A stretch of 64,000 bases of DNA from Viridothelium virens (GCA_010094025.1 ML991803.1:1-64000), one strand, 5' to 3'. Shown: positions 1-11,397, counted from the stretch's first letter. Notes: generated by a model from the letters alone, not told the origin. Translations and numbers: made by a program.

Positions 1-219
1 AAGCTGAATGAGGTGATCAAGAAGCCTAAGAAGAAAGCTATTCGTATAGATCCAAATCTACAATTCGCAGACATTGAGAGCATCAAAAAGGCAATAGAGG
101 ATGCGAAGGTTGTAGAGGCGAATAGCTCCACGAAACAACCTCCAAAAACTGTGAAACCTAGTTCATCTAGTGCAGTAGCTCCTGCCTATGAAGCTATGTG
201 TAGTATCATCAAATTCTAG
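1..219 (+). CDS. Partial transposase C-terminus (DDE_1/Fot1-like)
   Basis: The frame is open from the left edge to a TAG at 217-219, giving 72 residues. It is Lys-rich at first, then has a short helical stretch (FADIESIKKAIEDAK) and a Ser/Pro tail. Tails of fungal pogo/Fot1 transposases often carry a basic stretch followed by a D-P-N-x-x-F-A-x-I-x-x-I-like segment, and the DPNLQFADIESI seen here fits that. No catalytic residue is inside the window. The transposon terminus immediately downstream supports the call. It could also be the tail of an unrelated host gene. Confidence 0.45.
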   Translation, partial: KLNEVIKKPKKKAIRIDPNLQFADIESIKKAIEDAKVVEANSSTKQPPKTVKPSSSSAVAPAYEAMCSIIKF

Positions 220-314
220 CTAGTAATGCGAGAGATAATAGCTTCATTTTGCACATGGTGGGGTGTGCGGGGGTGCGCCACTACTAGGTTGCGCCGGATC
301 TAGGTGGTTTGACT
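1..314 (+). mobile_element. 3' end of a Fot1/pogo-like DNA transposon (cut by window edge)
   Basis: The stretch holds the last codons of an open frame and then a GC-rich terminal sequence that finishes TTGACT at 314, followed directly by TA at 315-316. Read from the outside in, the end starts AGTCAAACCACC. That resembles the AGTCAA-type terminal inverted repeats of Fot1-family elements, which insert at TA and duplicate it. The open frame in positions 1-219 fits a transposase tail. The 5' half lies outside the window, so length, the other repeat and intactness cannot be judged. The element ends 93 bp before the start codon of the next gene, so it may have displaced or supplied part of that promoter. 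Family assignment rests on the terminus and the TA site, not on a search. Confidence 0.6.
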
Positions 315-407
315 TATGGTTTTTTTTTTCCCTAATAGAGTAATTTGATTGTAGAACCAGGACTACAGCGATGTGAACCAAAACCACAAATCTTCGCCTG
401 GTCGGCC

Positions 408-1439
408 ATGGCATTATCAAACTCAGATATGCCATCTCGCCTCTCGCGTCTCCGCTCTCAAGTTCCAGATCTCACCTCCGCCTTCCATACTTTCCAGTCC
501 AGCTCATCGTCTTTTAGCATCCTACGTACCATTAACGCCCCCAATCCTACCAGTGTCCCCAAGACCCTCTTCATTCTCGACTCCTCCTTCAACCCACCCT
601 CCCGCGCCCATCTTGAGCTTGCGACATCTGTTTTCAAAGAAGCCAAAGAGCGGAATGGAGGTCAACCAAAATACACGAGGCCTTGGCGACTCCTCCTCCT
701 CTTCAGCACACACAATGCCGACAAAGCCCCTAGCGCCGCGACTTTCGAACAGCGCCTCGCCCTGATGTGCATCCTCGCCGAAGACATCATTGAATCACTC
801 CGTAACCCCAACCTCACCACCTCCTCATCCCCAACCCCAGTCAACCCCCGCCAAGCAGCACCCGACTCCTCCGACCCAGTTCCCGTCGACCTCCCCATCG
901 ACATCGGCGTCACCACGCAACCCTACTACACCGACAAATCCAGCGCCATCGCCTCCGTCTCCTCCTCCGCCTCTACCTCTGCCTCGTCCTCCTCCACCCC
1001 ATACCCCGCGCCCCCGAACCACCCACAACACATCCACCTCTGCGGCTTCGACACCCTCACCCGCATCCTCAACCCAAAATACTACCCCACCTTCACCCCG
1101 CCTCTCTCAGCACTCGACCCTTACTTCGCAGCCGGCCACGGCTTCCGCGTCACGCAGCGCCCAGACGATGACTACGGCACCGCTGAGCACCAGGATCAGT
1201 TTCTGTTCGACCTTGCCGGCGGCGCGATGAGGGGGGTTGGCGGGAAGGAGGAGTGGGCGCGGCAGATTGAGATGGTGGGGGGAGAGGAGGGCGTCGGGAT
1301 TAGTAGTACGAGGGTGAGGCGGGCGGCGAAGAAGGGGGATTGGGCTGAGGTCGAGGGGTTGTGTACGAGGGGAGTAGCGGGGTGGGTGAGGGAGGAGGGG
1401 TTGTATGAGGGAGATGATCGGGGGGCGAAGATGGCGTGA
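408..1439 (+). CDS. POF1-like nicotinamide/nicotinate mononucleotide adenylyltransferase family protein
   Basis: This single-exon gene encodes 343 residues of a cytidylyltransferase-like nucleotidyl transferase, the family of yeast Pof1, which transfers AMP to NMN for NAD synthesis. The N-terminal nucleotide-binding signature is visible as ILDSSFNPPSRAHLEL (about residues 53-68), equivalent to the GxFxPxHxxH loop. The C-terminal ISSTRVRRA matches the ISSTxxR motif that binds the triphosphate. Between them lies a poorly conserved Ser/Pro-rich insert (about residues 165-215) and then a GFDTLTRIL segment. The start at 408 has a strong context (GCCATGG); the open frame extends upstream only through a TTG. 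The codons are C-rich in the first two thirds and G-rich in the last third. Specific substrate is inferred. Confidence 0.75.
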   Translation: MALSNSDMPSRLSRLRSQVPDLTSAFHTFQSSSSSFSILRTINAPNPTSVPKTLFILDSSFNPPSRAHLELATSVFKEAKERNGGQPKYTRPWRLLLLFSTHNADKAPSAATFEQRLALMCILAEDIIESLRNPNLTTSSSPTPVNPRQAAPDSSDPVPVDLPIDIGVTTQPYYTDKSSAIASVSSSASTSASSSSTPYPAPPNHPQHIHLCGFDTLTRILNPKYYPTFTPPLSALDPYFAAGHGFRVTQRPDDDYGTAEHQDQFLFDLAGGAMRGVGGKEEWARQIEMVGGEEGVGISSTRVRRAAKKGDWAEVEGLCTRGVAGWVREEGLYEGDDRGAKMA

Positions 1440-2322
1440 GGCGGGAAGGGCGAAAGAGGGAGGAGGAGGTTGGGGAAGGGGGAGGAAGGGGGAAGTAGGG
1501 GGTGGGGAGGTGGTAGATGTTCAGTGAGGTTGACGATGTGGCGGAGAGCACTGCACCAAATAGTTTTGTGATGAGATAGCTATGTTCTCATGAGTTCATT
1601 GCCATATCCTGGAGGATTTTCTACAGATGTCCTTGGATTCTGTCTCGTTGTGGAGTTGACATTCAGCACTCTGAGGCTGTTGGTTCTCAGTTATGATACC
1701 AGAAGCGTCGATAGCCAGAGATCTAAGGAGACTGTCTCGGCATGCTAATTCTTCGCTGTCCAATAATGAATGATGTTCATGAGTATCAGACTTCCTCTCC
1801 ATCTTCAATATAGCGTGTTAAAACTCTGTGTAGCATGACGAAGTCATTGACTGATGTGAACCAGCAGAGCGCAAAGGCCTTTGTCGGCTTAAACGTTAGG
1901 CAAAGAAAGCCGTTGCGAGAATGTAGATCCCGACTTAGTAAAGTCGGCTGAGATTTACACAGGCGACGAAGAGTATAACACCCAAGTATTCAATCAGCGT
2001 GCTTTAACAAAGAAATTAAATGTAGGGTGAGGCACGAATCATTGCTCTAATCAATCCAGGCGTCGCTTAGCATACATCTGCACTAGACATCCTATATTAA
2101 ACCCATTTAGGTCGAGCAACTTGGAAGGTGAAGTGAGCCTCACTCTCTTCTGTATCATTCTAACTACTTAACCACCCAGCTAGGTTCCAGGGAAATCTTG
2201 CGGTGCAAGAGGAAGAAAAAGCTCTTGCCCGTAGCTTGACATGGCCTGTTCGTGCTGTGCTTTCCTTCTCTTCTTAACCAGACTATTGACGAATCCGAAT
2301 CACGCCATGTCACAGTCCAGCG
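1440..2322. other. Intergenic; G-rich tract then no recognised gene
   Basis: Positions 1440-1520 continue a purine-rich, G-run-rich stretch from the end of the upstream gene and could form a G-quadruplex on the plus strand; this is probably the 3' UTR. From about 1560 to 2322 I see only short unconvincing frames and no repeats. Confidence 0.5.
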
Positions 2323-3071
2323 CTAATATAGCCTAGAGGAACTTCCCGTCCCAGTAGTGGTTGAGTAGGAGCCAGGACCGGGAGTTGGAAGAGGAGTCGT
2401 CGCTGAAGCATTGATCGTTATGGTCTGTCCGTTGCAGTATTGAAGTATTTGACCAGCACCACTATGAGAGTTTCACTATCAGCATTTGCAAGATCATCTC
2501 ATAGCGAGACTTGGTCTAATCGCGAGTTCACGTTTATCAGAGGTATCGTGGGTTATCTCACCCGGAAACCTTTGGACCACACAGATCTTCGAAGTCAATA
2601 ATTCTGAATTAGATCGCAAGAACACAGTCATTTATAGGGTATTGAACTTACCACCGACATTTTGAAGACTGCGCGCTTTAGGACCTTGCGAAGTCCGAGG
2701 CATGATGGTTTTGGTAGAGTTGCTACAGTGCTGTGACGCACCCCCGTCCCTGCAAAGCATGAATGTGAGTATATGCAAGATCCTTCTCGGGAGAGTCATG
2801 TCGTTCAGTGCTTAGGGGAATCCACAGCCTACTGGCATTCTAAGGAGGGTTCGGGGGTCTGATCTTACCCCCAGTCGCGTAAGCTACACGGGATGCCTGT
2901 CATACCGTTCATGGATTGTCCTACGTTTAAGACTTCGTCAACAATGCTCTCACTATTAAAGCGCTGAGGCGTACGCCTTTCGGGTGCTTGCGTAGTGGAA
3001 GCTTCTGGCATGGCGAAAGTGCACGTAGCCTGCCACAGCAGTAGTGCGACCAGGGTCGCAAAATTAAACAT
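2323..3071 (-). CDS. Candidate small secreted protein, split gene (model incomplete)
   Basis: The start at 3071 gives a clear signal peptide (MFNFATLVALLLWQATCTFA) followed by a short mature region rich in Ser, Thr and Gln. Exon 1 (3071-2869) ends at a GTAAGA donor. Exon 2 (2749-2652) begins after a TTTGCAG acceptor, keeps the frame, adds a Cys and ends at a GTAAGT donor. A further open stretch, 2462 down to a TAG at 2323-2325, is Thr/Ser/Pro-rich with one Cys and looks coding, but it joins exon 2 only through a weak extra exon near 2600. The last part of the model is therefore uncertain. Such proteins are often effectors or cell-wall proteins in fungi; I recognise no family. It could be a decayed gene. 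Confidence 0.4.
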
Positions 3072-4708
3072 AGTGAACCACGAATGGAGAATCTTTCTTT
3101 CAAAAGGAAACATGAGACTAGCCTCTAAATTTTATAGAAAACAGATAGGCAAGGCCAAATGGATGTCATTGAATGCTGCCTGTACAAGTAGAGCAGTAAA
3201 AAACCAAGCTAACCGGACTGTCCCTACTCAAATCGAACCCCTTTTACATATATAGGTAAAATATTCAAAAGACACATAGCTTCAAATACGGGGCCTCGGT
3301 ATTGCAGCTTACCACGGCGGGCCCGAGATCGACGACAGTCGCTTCATCTCGCGACCTTGTGGGTCTGTTGTCAAGATCGAGGTGGTCGGTCCTGCTTGAC
3401 GAGGATTAAAGGTTTGCTTTGGCTCGGAGACTCCGACTCAAGTTTCTCGGATTGCGTTAATAGTCGGAGGTGATCTGTGTACTATGGAAGGTACTCCGTA
3501 CCTTACCGGCTATAGTACCTTTTTACACGTGACTTTTGCTTCATCTTACGTCATACGTTCTCTTTGGTTAGCAAATCAAAGATCAAGCGTGTCAGAGCAA
3601 CCGCAACTGACCAACCGGCTATGTGTGGGTTGTGCCAACCCGAAAAAGACCGTCTTAATTAAGCTAACCCAGCGGTTACCGCTCTACCGCATGTGCTCGC
3701 CTCAGTATAGCTCTATATAACATGGCGCTGCCCCTCGTTAATAGCAAGATTTGCACTGACGTAGGATACTGTACCATCTAGGTCACGGCATGGGATCAAA
3801 ATGACTGGAATTGAAGCACTATGAGGCTACCACCAAAAATACCTGATACCCTACAGTAATCACGCTTAGAAGCATCATAAATGACTTGCCAAAAATTGCA
3901 AGGAAACGATTCAAGGTACTCACCTGCTGCTGGGATATCGCATAGGACTGTTAGATCACCAACACCTGCGTTGTCACAGAGGGTAGAGGGAAAAGGCTTG
4001 TCGTCGAACATATTTCAGAGGTTTTTTACTTTAGATATCTGTGTCGAAGTCATGTCTCAAGCATTAGGGTTGCTACTGCTTCCTCGAAGGAAGGACGTAC
4101 CATAACTATTTGGACTAGTAAGTTCGGGCGTTAACATTGAAATGCTTTTCTAGAAATCATCGAAAGGCCAGACATGCCAAGATATGCGTTGCATCATTAG
4201 TTGAGGGTTTGACACTTCTCAAATTTTGCATGCATGCTTTACTTGCCATGAAGTCAAAAATTACCTCATTACGCTGTTCGTTCCCTACGGATTGCGACAG
4301 CTTCTAGATATCATAGTTTTGGAATGGAGGCAAACACTCCAACAATGAAAGATTTGGAATTGCATGCATTTCCGTCGATCCGAACCTCCGTTGATCGACA
4401 TTCTCCTTGAACCCCACAACATATCACCGCGCCGTCGACGGCTGATCCGCCCGAGATGCGCCCTCTCCCAGATCTAGGGTGCTAGATTGGACTTCTGCTG
4501 GACGCTACGATGTCTGTAGAGCCTTCTGGCCTTACGCTGAGCCAATGGTGGCCGAATTACAACAGTAACCCCGCCTTATGATACTTGACACAGTTCTTAG
4601 CTCTCGTTAAGAGAGTTATGGCGAGGAATTTACTACATCTTCATTTCAGACATCTCTTCTTTTCTCGTCATCAATTGAAACGCTATCCTGCCCTTCTTCT
4701 TTGTCCAT
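3072..4708. other. Intergenic, 1.6 kb, no recognised gene
   Basis: Only short frames are present. A minus-strand frame at 4011-3932 ends at a good GTGAGT donor with a plausible acceptor below it, but the spliced peptide would be about 40 residues, so I do not call it. The 200 bp before 4709 are probably the promoter of the catalase-like gene. Confidence 0.4.
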
Positions 4709-5964
4709 ATGGCAACAATGACTACATCGGCTGTGAATGGGGCCTCACGCCCCACTCAACCCAATGGTAGCCTAGAAGATCTGGAAAAGAGAAACTACAT
4801 TCGCTGGGATGCGAAAGGCGTGGAAGAGAAGCCTCCAAATGAAGATGAAGATATCCAAGCAGTAGCAGACCAGATCAACACCATTCAAAAGGCGCAATAC
4901 AATATGCATCGACACTGCTACAGCGGTAAGGAAATGCTCCTTTTGCACAGTCAAGAATGCTCGTTGACCTATCTAGGTACTCACGCTCGCACCCATGGCA
5001 TCGTGAAAGGCAAATTCATCGTCCCAGATGACCTGTCCCCGCATCTCAAACAAACAGAGCTCTTCTCCCATGGGGGGGAATACTCCATAGCCGCCCGCTA
5101 TAGCACCGAGCCCGGCGATCCAGGTCTTGACGACCGCATCGCTCAGCCCCGTGGCTTCGCCATGAAGATTTTCAACGTGCACGGCGACATGTTCGACGTG
5201 GGCAAGGACTTCCCGACCCAAGACATTGAGTTCAACAGCACGCCCGCCCTCGACCTTGCCAACGCCAAAGTGACTCGTGAGATCATTGGGCTGCGCATCG
5301 CACACGGCAATGACAAGGCCAAGCTATATGAAGAGTTGGAGAAGCGTGATGACACCGAGCTGCAGCAGGCGCGGGACGGCGTGCGGAATACGCACCTTGA
5401 GTCGACGAGACAGTATTCCCAGACGGCGTATCGGTTTGGCGACTATGTCATTAAATACTGCCTCGTACCGTCGTCCGAAACTCAGCGGAAGCTGTACGAG
5501 GAGACAGTGCGGCCGGAGCATGGGTCTGACATCCTGCATCGTTGGCTGCAGAACTTCCACCAGCAGCATGAGGCGGAATATCTGTTTCAGGTGCAGCTGT
5601 TGGAGAATCTGGAGGATCAGCCGGTAGAATACGCAGGAAAGATCTGGGATGCGGAGAAGTATCCCTGGCAGACGGTGGCGCGGGTTGTATTCCCGCCGCA
5701 AGAAAGCTTTGACTTTGAGCGGAAGACATTTTGGGAGGACCACATAAGGGTGGATCCGTGGCATGGACTGAAGAGTTTACAGCCATTGGGTAGTCCGAAT
5801 CGATTGAGGAGAGTGGGTAGGTTTCACGATCACGGTTAGTTGTTCAGACGAAACGCAATGCTAACGTATAGAATGCAGTCTATCCGGCAAGCAGCAGCTT
5901 GCGGCACAAGATGAACGCTAGAAAGGAAATAAACGTGGAGAACATTGATGAAATACCTAATTGA
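4709..5964 (+). CDS. Catalase-like haem protein
   Basis: Two exons, 4709-5816 and 5879-5964, encode 397 residues. The protein belongs to the catalase-fold superfamily: a central segment with RYSTEPGDP and PRGFAMKIFNV (about residues 131-158) matches the catalase core, and YSQTAYRFGDYVIKY (about 232-246) lies in the same fold. It is shorter than true catalases (480 or more residues) and lacks their C-terminal flavodoxin-like or wrapping domains, as in small fungal catalase-like and allene-oxide-synthase-like proteins. Catalase, peroxidase or fatty-acid hydroperoxide chemistry is possible. The second exon follows a 62-bp intron with a GTAGGT donor, a TGCTAACG branch point and a GCAG acceptor. 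It adds a VYPASSSLRHKMN tail ending in ENIDEIPN, which suits the family better than the ten-residue unspliced ending. Confidence 0.78.
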
Positions 5965-6890
5965 ACGAAAGAGGGAACAACTGTGTTTCTGATTGCGAAG
6001 TTTGACCTTGTACATATACATATAAGCATCGTATACAGCTGTGCTGCAACTAAGAAAGGAAATGCTTTCGTTCAGCCTACTTACGAGCAATCGCCGCCCA
6101 AAAATGTGTTGCAGTAGCTCCCTTGAGGTCACCTATCTGACCGGTAGACTGAGACTTCTCAACCTAACGGCAAACCATCGGCACAGGGGCAAGACTCTCG
6201 GAAGCCTAGAGGAGAGGCATCCTTCGCCAATATGCGTCCCCAAACAAGATCAATGAATGTGCGCCTAAAGCGAACCTGCCGCCCCCATGGTACGAAAAAA
6301 TTTTTCGACTTGTAGGCGCCAGGATTAGAAAGGCATGTATCATACGATAGCTCAGTCTTAGTCTCACGGGAATGTGGAAGGTCAATGGAGAATACGTTGT
6401 GACCACCCAAGGGTTATTGGAGACGATTATGGTTCATGAGAGGAAAAGAAAAAAGGAAAAGAGGAGACGAAGGCCAGTGACGCGATTGACTTTGCTGGTT
6501 CTGGAATGACTAAGCCACGGGGATTGAGTGGACAAGGATGGGACGGGATGGTCTGCATTTAGTAACCTCGCCTAAGTCAACCGAGGGAAACGAACGCGAC
6601 TGCTCTGAATTCTACCAGTGCTCGAGAAGATAAATTTGTTGGCTGGACCTTGTAAGGCAAGGATGTATGGGTATCATTAATTCAACCTGTGTCTAGATGA
6701 GTCTACATAAAGCACAATTAATATCATGCACGTGAAATCCCAGCTGAACCGAGACCTTTCGTGTTGTCTTCAGTTTCTTGGACTTTCGCTTTCAGACGCC
6801 CACAAACACCCATTGCTAAACGCCCCGAAGCAATCCGAAATTCCACTGGACTTTGTCTCGAACCCCTCTTCGTCCCGAAACCAAGCCTTT
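5965..6890. other. Intergenic between convergent genes, nothing recognised
   Basis: This stretch separates the 3' ends of the catalase-like gene (plus) and RAE1 (minus). It should contain both 3' UTRs. I see no further coding frame, repeat or RNA gene. Confidence 0.4.
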
Positions 6891-8098
6891 TTACCTCTTC
6901 TTTCCTCCAGGCCTCGGCTTACATTCATCCCCAGTAATTGGATGCAACATAATCTTGTTGGGATACGTTGGGCTATTGTGTGCGTAGCCCTTGTGCCAGT
7001 CGTAGCTGACCGCATACGCGAATATGTTGCCGTTGCGATTAAAACAAGTGGCGGGGATAGAACCTCCGGACTCGGGGTAACCTTTGAGACGGTGCTTGGC
7101 GTCCTTATCCCAGAAGTGAAAGGTGCCGTCAGAACCGGCGGTGCTGAAGGTACCATGGATGGGGTGGAAAGAGATAGCGTTGACAGAGTAGACGTTCGAG
7201 CCGTCGCGCTGGTTTGGAAGGTTTTGGCGGTGGCATTTGAAGGAAAAATTGGAACTGAGGTGAAAACCCGTTAGTAGGTGATGCTTAATATGCATTTAAA
7301 GAGAGATGTTGGCACTAAGAGCTTACCTCTGGTCTCTTTCCTCCACGTACTGTATTGCGCAACGACCCTCGATACTTCCCATAGCATATCCAGTCGCGTC
7401 TGCAAAACAAGCCACAGTCCTCGTCTGCCACTTGAGCGGGCTCTGAATCGTCTTGTAAAATGAGCCGGGATTGTTCACATTTATGACGTCGACATATCGA
7501 TCTGCCGTGCCAACGACGAGCATAGAATCCCTTATGTCCATGCAGTAAATCCTGTCTTGACAGTTCACCGTCATAGCTGGTTGTGCCTGCCGTAGATCCC
7601 AATATTTCACTGTCTTATCCCACGAGCCCGTAACGAGCATGTTGTTTCCCTGTATTTGTAAAGTCTCGATACAGCGGATGGGCGCATCGTGGGCAGCAAC
7701 TTGTTGCGCTTGCGTAGTATTGGCGCCAAGGTCGAGCATGCGTGCAGCTTTGTCGGCGCCAGCCCCGAATACTTTGGATCCGTCCTATAGCATCCTGGTC
7801 AGTTGAAACTCATGATCAGACACAGAGACGTCTGTCTTACCTTGGACCAAGCACAATTCAGCACCGGCCCTTCATGCTCAAAAAGAGCTTTACCCTGACT
7901 TTGTCCTTGCGCGTCAATCTCGTAGATTCGAACCTTTTTGTCCCACGATGAAACAGCCAAATGCTCGCTCATGGGTGAGAAGGCAAGGTCCGAGATGCTG
8001 TCTTCAGGTCCATCCTTGACTTGGACGTCCTTGGAGGTGTCACCTTGGGTTGCATTTGCAGGCGAAGCAGCTGACGAGGCGTTTCCAAAGAGAGACAT
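6891..8098 (-). CDS. RAE1: mRNA export factor Rae1/Gle2 (WD40 nucleoporin)
   Basis: Three exons (8098-7841, 7784-7327, 7254-6891) encode 359 residues made almost wholly of WD40 repeats. Rae1/Gle2 forms a seven-bladed propeller that binds the GLEBS motif of Nup98/Nup116 and works in mRNA export and spindle checkpoint control at the nuclear pore. Visible family segments are [21 protein letters not shown], the repeat [39 protein letters not shown] and the C-terminal [20 protein letters not shown]. All three exons join in frame through introns of 56 and 72 bp. I chose ATG 8098 (MSLFG) because the resulting length matches the 360-370 residues usual for the family. An upstream in-frame ATG at 8212 would add 38 low-complexity residues. 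Confidence 0.93.
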
Positions 8099-8212
8099 GT
8101 TAGGATTCTTGTTTGATCCGCTCGAGCTACTTGCGCTGCCGTTGAGATGAGCTAGACGGGGATCTGCTCCGCTATTGAGGCTTCGCGTGCCAAGAATGGA
8201 GCGTCCTACCAT

Positions 8213-9419
8213 TGTGATTGTGAGACCATTGTCCTGAGACCGAAATTGGGTTCGCGAAGAACTTGGAAAGGAAGACTTACGTTACTCGGGTGATTGATCA
8301 AAGAAGAAGTGAGAAAGAAGTCCTGAAAGTGAGAGGAGCGATGTAGGATTTCCTTCCACACGGGCAGCGCTTTGGGTTCTTTCAAGCCCGCGGTGCCTTG
8401 CAGCAGCCTAGCCGCGGCGCGCAGCTGCCTTCAATGAACAATAATCTGCCCTCTTCCACCGCCTTCCGTATCAAGCCACGCTCACGCGGTCGGGCCGAAG
8501 CGACCTCCGAGGCTTTGACGAAGTTCTCGAGTCCTCACGGTGCTCTCATTTCCAGCAACTCCTCGCTCAAAGAATCGCAGTCAAAGCTCACAAACTGGAA
8601 GACTCTCCACTGGGAGCTCTCTTCCGCGGCCTGAAACTGGTCACATCGTCTCGCTTTGGGAGAAAGTCCCCGGACATCCTTGCTCAGCCTCTGCGCAGCG
8701 AGGCCTGCGGAAACGCGCCGCCATAGAAGCATCGCGGCTGAAAACCCACTGTCCTCCTGTCTTCACGTCACTCATCTTATCATCGTTTATACTCGATTCA
8801 TACCGTCCATCTGCGGGGTTATACTGGATAGGAGGTCACTGTGGATGATAAGTCCATACTTCTAACTTGGTATGGCCTGGCTGTGTTTGGTCGAATGAAG
8901 GGAGGAGATGGAGGATACTTGTGATGCAGAAGGCAGGGCCCAAGGATGGATTGCGGTGCTCTGTTCGTCAAAGTGGAAAGTTATGCGATTGCCTTGGTCT
9001 TGGCCTTTCTTGGGTTGAGACCGTGGTAACTCGATGGGGCTTATTCTTGATGCGAGGAGTACTGCTACTCTTCTCGGTGAATCTGCTCATGCTACATTGC
9101 AATCTCGATCTCTTCTGAGACCGTCTATCAAATTCTAGCTCGACGACGACTTGTTCGGCGTTGTCTGGCTCCCAATGTTCATGGCTGATTTAAGAGGAGC
9201 AATCTGACGTTCAGGTGATGACGATAGCATAGAGTCAAGCACTGAAGAGCCGCTTCATTGCGTCTTTTGACGACATTAATGCTACGACGGTATCTGATGA
9301 ACCACCAGATAATCTTATATTCGTACATAGATGCAATACATGAATCCAAATTGTCTAACATGCAGCTTGGTGCGCCCAAAAACTCCACTCATAAAACTGC
9401 CGGCTTTTGCGTGCGGAAC
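8213..9419. other. Intergenic, 1.2 kb, no recognised gene
   Basis: This holds the RAE1 promoter side and the KEX1 3' side. Short frames on both strands show no domain or splice pattern I can support. Confidence 0.4.
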
Positions 9420-11397
9420 TTATGGCTTCTCACGTCTATTGTGAACATCTTCCTCGTCGTCATCATCACCGACATCAAATCTATCCCTCTCCATCTCGTC
9501 ACTCCGATGTCTCGTCAAATCTTCCAATTCGTTCTCGTCAAAATCTGCTGCCTCGATATCATCCCTCTCCACCTTATTTCGATATCCACCATTCATGCCT
9601 CCATTCATGGCGGGTTGACCAAGACCTCTGTAGCCCATTCCACCTCTGTTCTTCCTTCCTTTCCAAACAACCCACGCCCATACGGCTGCCGCAATTACTA
9701 CCACGAGTAGAACGACCTCGCCAGACTTCCAGTACGCATTTCTTGTAGCTTCTTCAAGTTTGGTATTCTGCTCCTCCTCTGCTACAGTGCTGTTCGGATG
9801 ACCACCTACACTGGTCTCTGGTCCTGCCTTTTCTCCATCGATCCGACTGTCTGCAGGCTCACCACCGATGCTCGCGATATCCACACCGATGAATCGATCT
9901 AGCATGTCCCTTGTTCTTCGCGGGAAATCGAAGGGAACCATATGGCTGCTGTTGAAAAAGGTAACGTAGGTCAGGTTCCTCGCCGTCTGATAGATTCCCG
10001 CCGGCTCGCCTTCGAATTCCCAATCGCGGCGCGGCGCCCACACCCCGTCCGAGACCTCGAACCCTGTCCCGCCATTCCACTTCAGGTTCTTGATTAATGA
10101 CTCAGTCCCGACATGGTTGCAGATGAGATCTTGTTCGCCGCTGAAGAGCACGATTGGTATCTTTTCCAAAAGCTCCGGTAACAACGTCATTGATGGCGCG
10201 GAATTTTGGGCGCGGAAATTCGCCGAGACCTGTCGGTTGCATTCCTCCCAACCAGTCTTCTTGTCCGCGTTGATATGTAGGGCGCTGATGACGTCGTTAC
10301 GACGGAGATACGGCGTGACGGCCGCGAGATCGGGCGGCCAGTTCATGCCACAGCTGGGACTGGTATCCTTGAGGCGGATGTCGTACATGTTGTAGCACAT
10401 ATCCTGGCCATCCTCCTTCGTACCCGTTACCTTGAGAATTTCCTGTAAGATGGCTTCGCAGTCCTCGGTGTCGACGTGATCCTTGCCACCGGCGCTGAGT
10501 TTCTTGCTACAAATGGCTTGCTGTTGCTCCACCTTGTTAGCCGCAGAGGAATCAGACTGCAGCATGCCGTGTTTGTACGCAAATGGGAGGTAGGAGAGGT
10601 ATTGGTCTGTCGGAGAGATCCAGCCGTTTCCGATTAGGAGACCTGAAAGGTTCCAAACATCGGTAATGCCGGGTTTAGAATTGCGGTCAAGGATGGCTCT
10701 TGAAATATACGGGATATGTTGTCCAGCGTAGGATTCGCCGGCCAGATAGATCTGCGATAGCTTTAGCAGGAGTTACTCTTCAAAGCACGTCACTCATGAG
10801 CTCATACTTCATCGTGCATGTACTCAGGGAAGATGGTAAACCACTTTTCCAGGAAGGTCACCATTTGATCAGCCATGGTCTGGAGTTCGTGTATGTAGCT
10901 GTCCGTGTCCACATAACTGAAACCGGTTCCCACCGGGTTGTCCACGAATAATAAATTTGTGAATTCATCCCACGAGCCATTGTTGTATCTTAAAGTCCCA
11001 TTATCATTGACACGATACGGTCCAACTTCCATCAATGCCCCGTCCATCGAACTGCAACCTGGCCCTCCGTTGAGCCATATCACTGTCCGCTCACGATCTC
11101 CAATATGCCTGTTTTGGAAATGCCAGAAGAAGAGATTGCCGTTGTGCTCGGGAGTGATTTCGACATGACTTTAGGGAGACTATAGTTAGCTTGATCCATC
11201 ATGTCTCCATGGGAGGGGTGACCTTACCCAGCATGCATCTTCAACAGTGGTCCATCTGGCTGTCCGGGCAATGAATGTATGAAATAATCGGCCGCTGATT
11301 TCTGTGCACTCGCAGTACCTAGGAGGCAACAGGCTTGAAACAAGGCTAAGGAGACTCCTCTCCAGTCGGATAACGACTTTTTCAATGACCGCTGCAT
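9420..11397 (-). CDS. KEX1: Pheromone-processing carboxypeptidase Kex1
   Basis: Exons 11397-11228, 11168-10808 and 10751-9420 encode 620 residues, the usual Kex1 length. This Golgi serine carboxypeptidase (S10) trims C-terminal Lys/Arg from peptides after Kex2 cleavage. Seen in order: a signal peptide ([15 protein letters not shown]); the oxyanion-region motif [13 protein letters not shown]; the nucleophile Ser in GESYAGQ; the Asp in [11 protein letters not shown]; the His in NSSHMVPFD; then an acidic lumenal linker, one membrane span ([18 protein letters not shown]) and a cytosolic tail rich in Asp and Glu. Introns are 59 and 56 bp and all joints keep frame. The start at 11397 is the first ATG of the frame and directly precedes the signal peptide. 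Confidence 0.95.

Noticed and set aside
345-407. Upstream extension of the POF1-like frame
   Set aside because: It begins at a TTG and lies next to the transposon end; the ATG at 408 has a far better context.
3200-3260. T-loop-like GGGTTCGATTTG on the minus strand
   Set aside because: No acceptor stem, anticodon arm or D-arm can be formed around it, so it is not a tRNA. No other tRNA-like site was found by eye.
3796-4011. Minus-strand frame with a good GTGAGT donor and possible acceptor
   Set aside because: The spliced product would be about 40 residues with an upstream in-frame stop; no domain, so chance is likely.
8099-8212. Longer N-terminus for Rae1
   Set aside because: The extra 38 residues are low complexity and would exceed the usual family length; kept only as an alternative start.
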